Position numbers and translations under genes: made by a program. The notes below the pieces were generated by a model. It was not told where the DNA came from, made no database searches, and saw only the letters and a list, made by a program, of their open reading frames with translations. Of a DNA stretch of 64,000 nucleotides, positions 50,058 through 59,264 are shown piece after piece. Numbering within the stretch: position 1 is the stretch's first letter; the number at the start of each line of letters is the position of its first letter. Source of the stretch: Bradyrhizobium huanghuaihaiense (GTDB taxonomy: Bacteria; Pseudomonadota; Alphaproteobacteria; Rhizobiales; Xanthobacteraceae); assembly GCF_007830635.1 (NCBI RefSeq), contig NZ_VLLA01000002.1, forward strand, positions 620,001 through 684,000, in the 5' to 3' direction.

Positions 50058-50804
50058 GTGATCGATGTAGTCTTGCGCAAGCGTCTCGGCATGATCACGC
50101 CGTCCTCCAACTCGGTGCTGGAGCCCGTCACCAGCGCCATGCTGGCGGGCGTCTCCGGCGTCACCGCGCATTTCGCGCGCTTCCGCGTCACCGAGATCGC
50201 GCTCGACGCCGCTGCACTGAGCCAGTTCGACGCCTCGGTGATGCTGCCGGCCGCGGACCTGCTGGCCGATGCCAAGGTCGACGCGATCGCCTGGAACGGC
50301 ACCTCCGCAAGCTGGCTGGGCATCGGCCGCGACCGAAGTCTTTGCGAGGCGATCACCGCACGCACGGGTGTGCCTGCGACGACGTCGACGCTCGCCTGCA
50401 TCGATGCCGCACGGGCGCTCGGCGCCAAGCGCGTCGGCCTGGTCTCGCCCTACACCGACGACGTGCAGCGGCGGATCGGCGATGTCTGGGCCGAGGAGGG
50501 GATCGCCCCGCACGCAGAGCGGCACCTCGGTTTGCGCGACAACTTTTCCTTTGGCGAGGTGGCGCCGGCGACGATCGCGGACATGATCCGCGCCGTGGCG
50601 GCGGAGGGCGCGGACGTCATCGTCATCCTCTGCACCAATCTCGATGGTGCGGCGCTTGCGGCCACGCTGGAGCGGGAGCTGGATATCGCCGTGCTCGACT
50701 CGGTCGCGGTGACGCTGTGGCGATCCCTCGACCTCGCCGGCGGCGACATCACGACCCTTGCACAGTGGGGCCGGATCTTCCAGACATCGGCTGTCATCAA
50801 GTGA
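50058..50804 (+). CDS. Maleate isomerase / arylmalonate decarboxylase-like protein
   Basis: This 248-residue member of the Asp/Glu racemase superfamily has RKRLGMITPSSNSVLEPV at the start and AWNGTSASWLG (GTS at 81-83, where two-cysteine members have the first Cys). A single candidate catalytic Cys192 is in VILCTNLDG. The Gly-Thr-Ser plus one Cys pattern is that of arylmalonate decarboxylase rather than of a racemase or maleate isomerase. It starts with GTG after GGAG and is followed by the hydantoinase gene, so it may decarboxylate or isomerise a product or precursor of that pathway. Confidence 0.8.
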   Translation: MIDVVLRKRLGMITPSSNSVLEPVTSAMLAGVSGVTAHFARFRVTEIALDAAALSQFDASVMLPAADLLADAKVDAIAWNGTSASWLGIGRDRSLCEAITARTGVPATTSTLACIDAARALGAKRVGLVSPYTDDVQRRIGDVWAEEGIAPHAERHLGLRDNFSFGEVAPATIADMIRAVAAEGADVIVILCTNLDGAALAATLERELDIAVLDSVAVTLWRSLDLAGGDITTLAQWGRIFQTSAVIK

Positions 50805-50815
50805 CGGAGACAACA

Positions 50816-52225
50816 GTGACCCAGCTCGATCTCGCCATTCGCGGCGGCACCATCGTGACGGCCAGCGACGAGTTTCGCGCCGATATCGGCATTCAGGGCG
50901 GCCGCATCGTCAGCATCGCCGAGCGCATCGAGGGCGCGGCGCGCGAGATCGACGCGACGGGCCTGCTGGCGCTGCCGGGCGGCATCGACAGCCATGTCCA
51001 TATCTCGCAAGCCTCGGGCCCCGACGTGGTGATGGCCGACGACTTCGCCTCGGCGACGCGCGCGGCGGCGGCCGGCGGCAACACCATGGTGCTGCCCTTC
51101 GCGCTGCAGGAGAAGGGCACGTCCCTGCGCACCTGTGTCGAGAACTATCGCAAGCTCGCCGAAGGCGAATGCTATATCGACACGGCCTTCCACCTCATCA
51201 TCTCCGATCCGACCGCGGTCGTGCTCGGGCAGGAGCTGCCGGCCCTCGTCAAGGACGGCTACACCTCCTTCAAGGTGTTCATGACCTATGACGACCTCGT
51301 GCTCAGCGACAAGCAGCTGCTCGAGGTGTTCGAGGTCGCGCGCCGCGAGGAGGCGCTGGTCATGGTCCATTGCGAGGGCTACGACGCCATCCGCTTCCTC
51401 ACCAGCAAGCTGGAGCGCGAAGGCCACATCGCGCCCTACTATCACGGCACCTCGCGGCCCCAGGCCGTCGAGCGCGAGGCGACGCATCGCGCCATCAGCC
51501 ATGCCGAGGTGATCGGCGTTCCCATCATGATCGTGCATGTCTCGGGCCGCGAGGCGATGGAGCAGGTGCGCTGGGCTCAGCAGCGCGGCTTGCCTGTTCA
51601 TGCGGAGACCTGTCCGCAATACATCACGCTCACGGCCGACGACATGAAGGGCCTCAACATGGACATCACGGGCGCGAAGTATGTCTGCTCGCCGCCGCCG
51701 CGTGATGCCGAGAGCCAGCAGGCGATCTGGGAGGGCATCACGACAGGCGTGTTCCAGACCTTCTCGTCCGATCACTGCCCGTTCCGCTACGACGATCCCA
51801 AGGGCAAGCTGACGCCGAACGCCCGCACCTCGTTCCGCTGGGTGCCGAACGGCATTCCCGGCGTCGAGACCCGGTTGCCGATCCTGTTCTCCGAGGGCGT
51901 CTCGAAGGGACGCATTACGTTGCAGAAGTTCGTCGAGCTGACCGCGACCAACCACGCCCGCATCTACGGCCTCTATCCGCGCAAGGGCTCGATCGGCGTC
52001 GGCTTCGATGCCGATGTCGTGCTGTGGGACCCCAAGCTGAGGAAGAAGATCCAGCAGGCCGACCTGCACCACGGCGCGGACTACACGCCATGGGAAGGTT
52101 TTGACGTCACCGGCTGGCCCGTCACGACCATTGCCCGTGGCCGCGTCGTGTACGAGCAGGGCAGGATCGTCGGCGACAAGGGCGCCGGCGAGGTGCTGAG
52201 CCGCGGCAAGTCGAGCCTGGTGTGA
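50816..52225 (+). CDS. Dihydropyrimidinase / D-hydantoinase family amidohydrolase
   Basis: This binuclear zinc cyclic amidohydrolase has 469 residues. The metal ligands are all present: His60 and His62 (DSHVHI), the carboxylated Lys153 (SFKVFMTYD), His185 (MVHCEG), His241 (IVHVSG) and Asp319 (SSDHCPF). Family members open hydantoins, dihydropyrimidines or allantoin. The GTG at 50816 has GGAG 6 bp before; a GTG at 50801 overlapping the previous stop is an alternative. It converges on the TctC-type gene with a 3-bp gap. Confidence 0.92.
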   Translation: MTQLDLAIRGGTIVTASDEFRADIGIQGGRIVSIAERIEGAAREIDATGLLALPGGIDSHVHISQASGPDVVMADDFASATRAAAAGGNTMVLPFALQEKGTSLRTCVENYRKLAEGECYIDTAFHLIISDPTAVVLGQELPALVKDGYTSFKVFMTYDDLVLSDKQLLEVFEVARREEALVMVHCEGYDAIRFLTSKLEREGHIAPYYHGTSRPQAVEREATHRAISHAEVIGVPIMIVHVSGREAMEQVRWAQQRGLPVHAETCPQYITLTADDMKGLNMDITGAKYVCSPPPRDAESQQAIWEGITTGVFQTFSSDHCPFRYDDPKGKLTPNARTSFRWVPNGIPGVETRLPILFSEGVSKGRITLQKFVELTATNHARIYGLYPRKGSIGVGFDADVVLWDPKLRKKIQQADLHHGADYTPWEGFDVTGWPVTTIARGRVVYEQGRIVGDKGAGEVLSRGKSSLV

Positions 52226-52228
52226 TCG

Positions 52229-53269
52229 TCACATCGGCTCGATGCCGATCTTCTTGATGATCCCGGCCCATTTCGTGGTTTCCGTGGTCATGTAATCGGT
52301 CAGGCCTTTGGGGTCCATCACCAGCGGCTCAGCGCCCTGTTCGACGAAGAGGGCGCGCACCTTCGGATCGTTCACGGCTTCGATCATCGCCTTGTAGAGC
52401 TTGTCGATCACGGCCTTGTCGGTATTCGCCGGCGCAAGCAGCGCAAGCCAGGCCGCGCTCTCGTAGTTTTTGAGGCCGGCCTCGGCCGCGGTCGGCACAT
52501 CCGGCAGCGCCGTCATGCGCTTGTCGCTGGCCACCGCGAGCGGGCGCGCATCGCCACTCTTGATCAGGCCGAGGACGTTCGGCAACAGCTGGAAGCCGAG
52601 GGGCACTTGCCCTGCAATGAAGTCCGGCGTGTAGGCGGCGATGTTGCGGTAGGGAACGTGCGTGAGCTCGGTGCCCGTGAGCTGCTCGAAATAGGCCGCC
52701 GACAAATGCTGCGACGAGCCGACGCCGACCGTACCGTAGTTCAGCTCGCGCGGATGCCCCTTGGCGTAGTCGATCAGCTCGGCCAGCGATTTCGGCGGCA
52801 GCTTGGAATTGATCACGATGACATTGGGCATCGTGGCGAACAGCCCGATCGGGGTGAGATCCTTCAGCGGATCGTAGGGAAGCTCCTTGTAGAGCGACTT
52901 GTTCGCGGCCAGCGGGCCGGACGTGCTCATCAGCAAGGTGTAGCCGTCGGGGGCCGCATGCGCCGCGGCCGCGGTGCCGATATTGCCGCCGGCGCCGGGA
53001 CGGTTGTCGACCACGAAGGCCTGGCCCAGTGACGTGGACATGCGGTTGAGCAGGATGCGCGTGATGACATCGCTGGCGCTGCCGCCGGCGAAGGGCACCA
53101 GCACCTGGACCGGGCGGGCGGGATAGTCTTGTGCTTGCGCAGGACGCAGTCCTGTAGCGGCGAGCAGGGCACCACCGCCGAGTGCGAGCAACGACCTCCG
53201 ATCGGGATGAAAACCGTCAGCATGCCCAGCTGTGTTATCCGTGTTCTTGCTGCGACCGAACCGTGCCAT
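52229..53269 (-). CDS. TctC/Bug-type tripartite tricarboxylate transporter binding protein
   Basis: This 346-residue periplasmic binding protein has a Tat-like signal (DRRSLLALGGGALLAATGLRPAQAQ, cleavage near 47). The mature part has YPARPVQVLVPFAGGSASDVITRIL, VVDNRPGAGGNIGTAAAAHAAPDGYTL and FAYxxTxxG-like repeats as in Bug proteins. No tctA or tctB membrane gene is adjacent, as is common for this expanded family. The ligand is unknown; carboxylates and amides are typical. Confidence 0.88.
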   Translation of the reverse strand: MARFGRSKNTDNTAGHADGFHPDRRSLLALGGGALLAATGLRPAQAQDYPARPVQVLVPFAGGSASDVITRILLNRMSTSLGQAFVVDNRPGAGGNIGTAAAAHAAPDGYTLLMSTSGPLAANKSLYKELPYDPLKDLTPIGLFATMPNVIVINSKLPPKSLAELIDYAKGHPRELNYGTVGVGSSQHLSAAYFEQLTGTELTHVPYRNIAAYTPDFIAGQVPLGFQLLPNVLGLIKSGDARPLAVASDKRMTALPDVPTAAEAGLKNYESAAWLALLAPANTDKAVIDKLYKAMIEAVNDPKVRALFVEQGAEPLVMDPKGLTDYMTTETTKWAGIIKKIGIEPM

Positions 53270-53471
53270 CTCGGATTGGATCTCCCGACTGTCTCTTTGT
53301 GCGAGCCCTGGGATCGTCCGGGACGGGAGTCGGGATGAAGCCAGGTCGCGATTTTCTGCGCCTGGACCGTAGCGAGCAGGCTGCCGCGGTCGTCATGCCT
53401 GCTCGTCTCAAAACTTACCAACGCGTCTCATTCTGCGGTGGGCGCGACATCTTGTCCGAGCGAGATGAGGC

Positions 53472-54224
53472 TCAATCCAGTCCGGTCTTGCCGGGCGACC
53501 AATAGGCTTTGGCCTTGATCCGCGACGATGCGACGCCCGCGGCTTTCAGCGCACGGCTGATGCGCTGGATCGAGGATGCCTTGCCGGTCAGGATGAACTG
53601 CGCTCCGTTTGCAGCAAGACGCAGCATTTCCGCTTCAACGGTCGCGAGGTGATCCTCGCCGGTGCTGCGCGCGATCAATCTCGCCTGGCCGAGGCTGATG
53701 GCCTCCAGCACTTGCTGCGACGTTGCGACATCCGTGGCTTCGAGCATGTGGAGTGCACCACCTGCCCGCAAATTGTCGCGCAAGGCCGCCGCCAGGCCAA
53801 ACGACGTCTCGTCGCCGAAAAGCACAACAGGTGCCTCGAGGCCGGCGAGGTCGAGCGAGCGGCGCGGCCCGAAGAACTGGCAGATATCGCCTTCGCGCAA
53901 GCCGCTCGCCCATCGGGCGCCGGGGCCGTCGCCATGCGTAAAGGCAAGGAGTCGTGTCCTGCCGCGCACGTCCCACGACATCGGCGTGTAGGTGCGCGCG
54001 CTCAGGCCCGCGCCGATCGCGACCTGGATTTTTTGCCCCGCGGTCCAGGCGACGTCCTTGAGGGCCTCGCCTTCGAGCTCGATCAGCCGAAAGTGCGGCG
54101 ATAGCGTCTCGACGGTCACGACGCGTGCAGGGCGCATCAGCCATCGCAGCAACATGCGCGTGACGCGACCTTGCGGGACCTGCGATGGCTCGGAGAGTTG
54201 CGGCGTCTGACCGGGCTCGATCAA
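53472..54224 (-). CDS. Siderophore-interacting-type FAD-dependent ferric reductase
   Basis: This 250-residue protein of the SIP/ViuB family has FAD-binding SARTYTPMSWD (about 75-85), an NAD(P)H-binding C-terminal half, and the characteristic ending KAYWSPGKTGLD. Family members reduce ferric chelates in the cytoplasm with NAD(P)H. No siderophore receptor or biosynthesis gene is adjacent; the nearest receptor is the B12-controlled one at 35466-37814. It follows the methyltransferase gene by 15 bp and is probably in its operon. Confidence 0.87.
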   Translation of the reverse strand: MIEPGQTPQLSEPSQVPQGRVTRMLLRWLMRPARVVTVETLSPHFRLIELEGEALKDVAWTAGQKIQVAIGAGLSARTYTPMSWDVRGRTRLLAFTHGDGPGARWASGLREGDICQFFGPRRSLDLAGLEAPVVLFGDETSFGLAAALRDNLRAGGALHMLEATDVATSQQVLEAISLGQARLIARSTGEDHLATVEAEMLRLAANGAQFILTGKASSIQRISRALKAAGVASSRIKAKAYWSPGKTGLD

Positions 54225-54239
54225 GGTCTGGCTCCCGGA

Positions 54240-54929
54240 CTATCTGGTCTTGACGGTGAGTTCGTTGCCGCGGCCGGGATCGAGTGGCAGCGACAGAGAG
54301 AGATAGCCGTTCCGGGGATCGCGGACGTAATTGACGTAGCCCGAGGCTTCCTCGAGCGCATTCTCGCCGACGATGAGCGCGCTGGGCTTTAAATGGGGCT
54401 CCAGCAGCCTGAGAATGGGAAGATACAGGGTGAAGGCGCCGTCGAGCATCACCATGTCGATCTCACTGACGCCAGAGCTGAGCGTCTCGCGGGCATCACC
54501 GAGCCGGAACTCGACGAAGTCGGCAAGCCCCGCAGCCGCGACGTTTGCGCGAGCGCGCTCGATCTTGCCGGGTTCGAGATCGGTCCCAATCAGACGGCCG
54601 CCGCCCATGTCGCGCAACGCTGCCGCCATGTAGATCGCGGAAATCCCCATCGAGGAGCCGAATTCGACGATGCGCTCGGCCTTGAAGGCGCGGACGCACA
54701 TGTAGAGGAAGCGTCCGAACCGCGGCGAGACGCTGAGAAAATTGTTCGCAAACCGCTGGTAGACTTCATTGAGATCGCGGCTCTCGGCCGCGATGGCCTG
54801 GCTGATCATCTCTTCGCGGCTCGTGCCTTCATTCATGAAGGCCTGCATCAGCGGCGCGTCGGCGATCTCCGCTTCCTGATGAAGACGGTGAAGGACCTCT
54901 GCGACGAGGCCACTGCTGATCGAATCCAT
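54240..54929 (-). CDS. Class I SAM-dependent O-methyltransferase (CcoMT-like)
   Basis: This 229-residue protein has the Rossmann SAM site VEFGSSMGISAIYMAAAL, the acidic GTDLEPGKIERARANV and metal-site-like VMLDGAFTLYLPIL. It fits the O-methyltransferase 3 family, which methylates catechol-type hydroxyls, but the substrate is not known. The ATG at 54929 is preceded by GGGAG, whereas the longer frame to 55001 is not. It is the upstream member of a pair with the flavoreductase gene. Confidence 0.82.
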   Translation of the reverse strand: MDSISSGLVAEVLHRLHQEAEIADAPLMQAFMNEGTSREEMISQAIAAESRDLNEVYQRFANNFLSVSPRFGRFLYMCVRAFKAERIVEFGSSMGISAIYMAAALRDMGGGRLIGTDLEPGKIERARANVAAAGLADFVEFRLGDARETLSSGVSEIDMVMLDGAFTLYLPILRLLEPHLKPSALIVGENALEEASGYVNYVRDPRNGYLSLSLPLDPGRGNELTVKTR

Positions 54930-55034
54930 GTATCCAGCTCCCTTGATATGCGCCGACCGGCGCTTCGGAGCCTGGATACGAAATCGCAGCTGCGACCGCA
55001 TTCCGCTAACGGGACAATCGATTGCGATTTCCGG

Positions 55035-55853
55035 TCAGTGCGCGCGGCGCTCGGCCAGATATCGCGCCGGCGGCTTGCCCAGCGCTTTGCGGAACATGGT
55101 GACGAAGGCGCTCGCGCCCTCATAGCCGAGATCGAGCGCGACTGTTTGCACCGAGGCGCCCTGGTCGAGGCGCTGAAGTGCGATGAGGATGTGGAGCTGC
55201 TGGCGCCAGCGGCCAAAGCTCATGCCGGTCTCACGTTGCAGGATACGGGTGAGGGTGCGTGGCGCGACGGCGATGCGCCGGCCCCAATCGTCGATCGTCG
55301 CGCGGTCGGAGGGATCTTCCATCATCGCGCTGGCGATCCGGCGCAGCCTGGCGTCTACAGGCATCGGGAAGCGCAGCTCTTCGACGGGCGCCGCCGAGAG
55401 CTGGTCGAGCAGCACCGTGGCGATGCGGCCGTCGGCGCCGCCGACGTCGTACATGACGGGCATGTGGGCCGCGTGCTCCAGCAGATTTGCCAGCAAGGGC
55501 GAGATTGACAGCGCGCAGCATTGCCGCGGCAATGTCGGGGCCGCATCCGGCTCGACGAACAGGCAATACATCTCGACATCGCCGATCACGGTGACGCTGT
55601 GCGGGACATGGCCGGGAATCCACACCGCGCAGCGCGGCGGCACGATCCAGACGCCGTGCCCCGCCTCGAGCCTGACGATGCCCCGCAAGGTCAGGACAAG
55701 CTCGTCCTTGCGATGCTCGTGCATGGCCAGCTCCATGCCCTTGGTGGCCATGCGGCCGCCGAAGGCGGTGATGGCGCGCGGCACGGTCTCGGGGTCGAAG
55801 CCCTCGAGATCATCGGGGACAATATGGTCGTCGTTGAGCTGAAAGAAGGGCAT
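55035..55853 (-). CDS. AraC-family regulator with N-terminal cupin
   Basis: This 272-residue regulator has a cupin sensor (about 25-110: MHEHRKDELVLTLRG, WIPGHVPHSVTVIGD) and a C-terminal double helix-turn-helix (about 170-270: VAPRTLTRILQRETGMSFGRWRQQLHILIALQRL, LGYEGASAFVTMFRKALGKPPARYL). It is 105 bp upstream of the methyltransferase-flavoreductase pair and on the same strand, so it may regulate them. Confidence 0.88.
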   Translation of the reverse strand: MPFFQLNDDHIVPDDLEGFDPETVPRAITAFGGRMATKGMELAMHEHRKDELVLTLRGIVRLEAGHGVWIVPPRCAVWIPGHVPHSVTVIGDVEMYCLFVEPDAAPTLPRQCCALSISPLLANLLEHAAHMPVMYDVGGADGRIATVLLDQLSAAPVEELRFPMPVDARLRRIASAMMEDPSDRATIDDWGRRIAVAPRTLTRILQRETGMSFGRWRQQLHILIALQRLDQGASVQTVALDLGYEGASAFVTMFRKALGKPPARYLAERRAH

Positions 55854-55950
55854 GGCGGGAGGATGGCGGATCCAGACGCGATGGGTGGTATCGACAATAT
55901 CGGCTTGCGATTGCGAGATTCAACGCAGACGGCGGCAATCTCGATTGGTT

Positions 55951-56934
55951 CTAACTGGCTCGCTTCCGCGGCTTTCGGCCCTCCTTGCGGGAAGCCGAGC
56001 TTTTGCCGCCGGAGGAGGGCTCCACAAACTCGCGCGCCACGGCCGCGGCCTGTGCAAGATCGTGGCTGATGACATCGAGCACGGCCTTGGCCGCCGCCGA
56101 CACCGCGCGCCGCGGGTGATGCACCCAGGCGATCGAGCGTACGATCCTCTGCGCATCGAAGCGATGCGCCCGGATGGTACCGCCCGCCAGCGATTGCCGG
56201 AGCGCGATGGTCGGCAGCACCGTCGCAAAGTCGGTGGTCGCGATGACGTCGCAGAGCGCGGGCAGCGTATCGAGCTCGAGCCGAGGGCGCAGGTCGATGC
56301 CAATTGCGGCGGCGTGCTCGTCGAGGATCACGCGCAGGCCGTGGCGCTTGGACGGCAGCACGAGGTCGAAACTCGCGATGTGGTCGAAACGCAGTCTTGC
56401 AGGCGGCTTGATCGGTCCGTCCTTGCGGCAGGCGAACACCATCTCCTCGTCCATGACGTGATGCGCGGCCAGCGGCGTCTTGCGGCGCGGCACGTTGATC
56501 AGCGCGAAATCGAGCTGGCCGGTGTTGACCCAGTCGACCAGCGTCTCGGTGTAGCCCTCGCAGACCGACAGCGTGATCTCGGGATAGCGGCTGGCGACTG
56601 TCGCCGACGACCTCGCCATCGTGCTTTGCGCGACCGAGGTGATGAGGCCGACCGAAACGCGACCCGAAATGCGTCCGCCGAGCTGCGCCATCTCCTGGCG
56701 CGCATATTCGGCGTCGCGCACGATCGGCGCCGTCAGCCGCACCAGGGCCTCGCCGGCGCTGGTCAGATTCATGCCCTGGACGCTGCGATCGAACAGTTTC
56801 TGGCCGAGCTCGGCCTCGAGCTTGGCGATCTGCATGCTCAGCGCCGGCTGCACGATGTTGAGCTGGCGTGCCGCCCGGGTGACGTTCCTCTCCTCGGCCA
56901 GGCACAGGAAATATTGCATCTGCCTGAGTTCCAC
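55951..56934 (-). CDS. LysR-family regulator divergent from ubiX
   Basis: This 327-residue LysR protein has the winged helix at about 1-60 (MQYFLCLAEERNVTRAARQLNIVQPALSMQIAKLE). The effector domain spans about 90-295, and a basic Ser/Lys/Arg-rich tail follows. It starts with GTG. It is divergent from the ubiX-ubiD genes, with an AT-rich, palindrome-containing gap of about 160 bp, which makes it their probable regulator. Confidence 0.88.
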   Translation of the reverse strand: MELRQMQYFLCLAEERNVTRAARQLNIVQPALSMQIAKLEAELGQKLFDRSVQGMNLTSAGEALVRLTAPIVRDAEYARQEMAQLGGRISGRVSVGLITSVAQSTMARSSATVASRYPEITLSVCEGYTETLVDWVNTGQLDFALINVPRRKTPLAAHHVMDEEMVFACRKDGPIKPPARLRFDHIASFDLVLPSKRHGLRVILDEHAAAIGIDLRPRLELDTLPALCDVIATTDFATVLPTIALRQSLAGGTIRAHRFDAQRIVRSIAWVHHPRRAVSAAAKAVLDVISHDLAQAAAVAREFVEPSSGGKSSASRKEGRKPRKRAS

Positions 56935-56970
56935 GGGCGTGTCCTTCGGTCGCTGATCCCCTCGCGGATC

Positions 56971-57009
56971 ATCATCTCAGATGATCGATAATATAATCAA
57001 TCATTATTT
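56971..57009. promoter_or_regulatory. AT-rich operator region between LysR and ubiX
   Basis: ATCATCT-c-AGATGAT (56971-56985) is a perfect 7-bp inverted repeat. It continues into an AT-rich partial palindrome, ATGATcGAT...ATcAATCAT (about 56981-57004). The position in the divergent gap suits a LysR recognition and activation site; the AT content contrasts with the surrounding GC-rich sequence. Confidence 0.5.
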
Positions 57010-57095
57010 GTGGTGATGGCTGCGATTGCCTAGTCTTGGCGCGGATGAACGTGGACCTCAGAGGGCGCACGATCCACGGGAGCGAAGCCAAAAAT

Positions 57096-57716
57096 ATGCA
57101 GGACGCCAGCCCCAAGCGGATGATCATCGGCATTTCCGGCGCCTCGGGCGTCACCTATGGCGTGCGCCTGCTGCAGCTCCTGCGCAATGCCGGCGTCGAG
57201 ACGCATCTGGTGATGTCGAAGACCGCCGAGCAGACCTTCGCCTACGAGACGGACCTGAAGATTGCGGAGGTGAGGGCGCTCGCCAATGTCAACCACGGGA
57301 TCGACGATATGGCCTCCGCAATCTCGAGCGGCTCGTTCCGCACCGCCGGGATGATCGTGGCGCCGTGCTCGATGCGCTCGATGTCCGAGATCGCATCGGG
57401 CGTGACCACGACATTGCTGACCCGGGCTGCCGACGTCGTGCTCAAGGAGCGCCGGCGCCTGGTGCTGATGGTGCGCGAGACCCCGCTGCACACCGGGCAC
57501 CTCCGGACGATGACGGCACTCTCGGAGATGGGCGCGATCATCGCGCCGCCGGTGCCGGCCTTCTACGCGAAACCCGAGAACCTCGAAGACATGATCGAGC
57601 ACACCGTCGGCCGCGTACTCGACCTCTACGACATCGATATCGGCGTCGTGCGCCGCTGGGGCGAGGACGAGGCGCTCAAGCGCCGCTCGCCGTCGCTGCG
57701 CAAGATCGCGCCCTGA
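57096..57716 (+). CDS. ubiX: UbiX-family flavin prenyltransferase
   Basis: This enzyme makes the prenylated FMN cofactor used by UbiD decarboxylases. It has 206 residues from the ATG at 57096: MIIGISGASGVTYGVRLLQLL, SGSFRTAGMIVAPCSMRSMSEIASG and LVLMVRETPLHTGHLRTMTAL are the UbiX hallmarks. In-frame starts at 57036 (TTG) and 57045 (ATG) exist but have no ribosome binding site. It lies directly before a ubiD gene, so this copy is likely dedicated to that enzyme, not to ubiquinone. Confidence 0.92.
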   Translation: MQDASPKRMIIGISGASGVTYGVRLLQLLRNAGVETHLVMSKTAEQTFAYETDLKIAEVRALANVNHGIDDMASAISSGSFRTAGMIVAPCSMRSMSEIASGVTTTLLTRAADVVLKERRRLVLMVRETPLHTGHLRTMTALSEMGAIIAPPVPAFYAKPENLEDMIEHTVGRVLDLYDIDIGVVRRWGEDEALKRRSPSLRKIAP

Positions 57717-57742
57717 CTGGAAGACCTTAAGGAAAGACCCGT

Positions 57743-59158
57743 ATGCAAATGGACAATGTTGCGAAGAAGGGCTCGCCTGCCGATCTGCGCGCCTGGCTCG
57801 CTTATCTCGCTGAGCGCGGCAAGCTCGCGATCGCGCGCGAGGGCGTTGCGCTGTCGGACGAACTCGCCGCCATCGCAAAACGGCTGGAGCGCAACAGCGC
57901 CGTGCTGTTTCCACGCCCCGACGGGCACGCGATCCCGGTCGTCGCGAATCTCTTTACCGGCCGCGACTGGGTTGCCGAGTCCATCGGCGTCACCGAGGAC
58001 CAGCTGCTGCCGCGGTTCCTCGCTGCCGCGAGCCATCCGCTGCCGACGCAGGAGGTCGCGAGCGGGCCGGTGCAGGAGGTCGTCCATGACGACGTCGACC
58101 TGCTGCGCCAGCTTCCGGTGCCCAAGCACAATGAGCGCGACAGCGGCCCCTACATCACGGCGGGGCTCCTGATCGCACGCAACCCGAAGACCGGCGTTCA
58201 GAACGTCTCGATCCACCGCTGCCAGATCTCCGGCAAGAACCGCATCGGCGTGCTGCTGCTGCCGCGGCACACCTTCTCGTACTACCGCCTTGCCGAGGAG
58301 CTGGGACAGGCGCTGGAGATCGCGATCGTGATCGGCGCGCATCCGGCGTTGATGCTGGCGTCCCAAGCGATCGCCGCGCTCGACGAGGACGAGATGGCGA
58401 TTGCCGGTGCGCTGCTCGGCTCGCCCATCGATGTCGTGAAGTGTCGCACCAATTCGGTCCGCGTGCCCGCCCATGCGGAGATCGTGATCGAGGGGCGCAT
58501 CCTGCAGGGCGTGCGCGAGCCGGAGGGCCCGTTCGGCGAATTCCCCCAATATTACGGCCCGCGCGCCAATCGTGAGGTGATCGAGGTCGACGCGATCACC
58601 CATCGCAAGGCGCCGATCTTCCACACCATCGTCGGCGGCGGCTTCGAGCACCTGATCCTCGGCGGCGTGCCGCGCGAGGCGACGTTGCTTCAGCATCTGC
58701 GCCGCAGCTTTCCCGGTGTGCTCGACGTTCGCCTCACGCGCGGCGGCACCTGCCGCTATCATCTCGCGATCAAGATCGACAAGACCAATGACGGCGAGCC
58801 CAAGAACATCATGATGTGTGCGTTCGGCGCGCACTACGACATCAAGCAGGTGGTCGTGGTGGACAAGGACGTCGATATTTCCTCGTCCGAGGAGATCGAA
58901 TGGGCGGTGGCGACGCGCTTCCAGGCCGACCGCGATCTCATGGTCGTGTCGGGCGCGCTCGGCTCGAAGCTCGATCCGACCACCGACAACGGCATCAGCG
59001 CCAAGATGGGCTTGGACGCGACCGCGCCGGTCAGCGCGCCCGAGCTCGCCTACAAGCGCATTCGCGTCAAGGGCGAGGAGGAGGTCGACCTCGCCACGGC
59101 CTTGCAGGCCGATCCCAGTGCCGCGGTCGCGCGCCTTCTCGCGGAGGCGCTGACATGA
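57743..59158 (+). CDS. UbiD-family prenyl-FMN-dependent decarboxylase
   Basis: This 471-residue reversible decarboxylase of aromatic or unsaturated acids includes the glutamate pair of the E-R-E motif in REPEGPFGEFPQYYGP. Other blocks are IHRCQISGKNRIGVLLLPRHTF, VDAITHRKAPIFHTI and HLAIKIDKTNDGEPKN. Neighbouring UbiX, LysR, AraC and molybdenum hydroxylase genes suggest a catabolic role. One known precedent is the HmfF furan-2,5-dicarboxylate decarboxylase; that assignment is a hypothesis here. Confidence 0.9.
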   Translation: MQMDNVAKKGSPADLRAWLAYLAERGKLAIAREGVALSDELAAIAKRLERNSAVLFPRPDGHAIPVVANLFTGRDWVAESIGVTEDQLLPRFLAAASHPLPTQEVASGPVQEVVHDDVDLLRQLPVPKHNERDSGPYITAGLLIARNPKTGVQNVSIHRCQISGKNRIGVLLLPRHTFSYYRLAEELGQALEIAIVIGAHPALMLASQAIAALDEDEMAIAGALLGSPIDVVKCRTNSVRVPAHAEIVIEGRILQGVREPEGPFGEFPQYYGPRANREVIEVDAITHRKAPIFHTIVGGGFEHLILGGVPREATLLQHLRRSFPGVLDVRLTRGGTCRYHLAIKIDKTNDGEPKNIMMCAFGAHYDIKQVVVVDKDVDISSSEEIEWAVATRFQADRDLMVVSGALGSKLDPTTDNGISAKMGLDATAPVSAPELAYKRIRVKGEEEVDLATALQADPSAAVARLLAEALT

Positions 59159-59264
59159 CCGGCTTGCGTCCGTTTGCGCGGTTGGAATATGAAGCGGGTG
59201 CTGCTTATAGTGCCGCGCCAACAAGCCAATCGTTTTGCAGCGCAACGCTGGGAGGAAGGAACTG

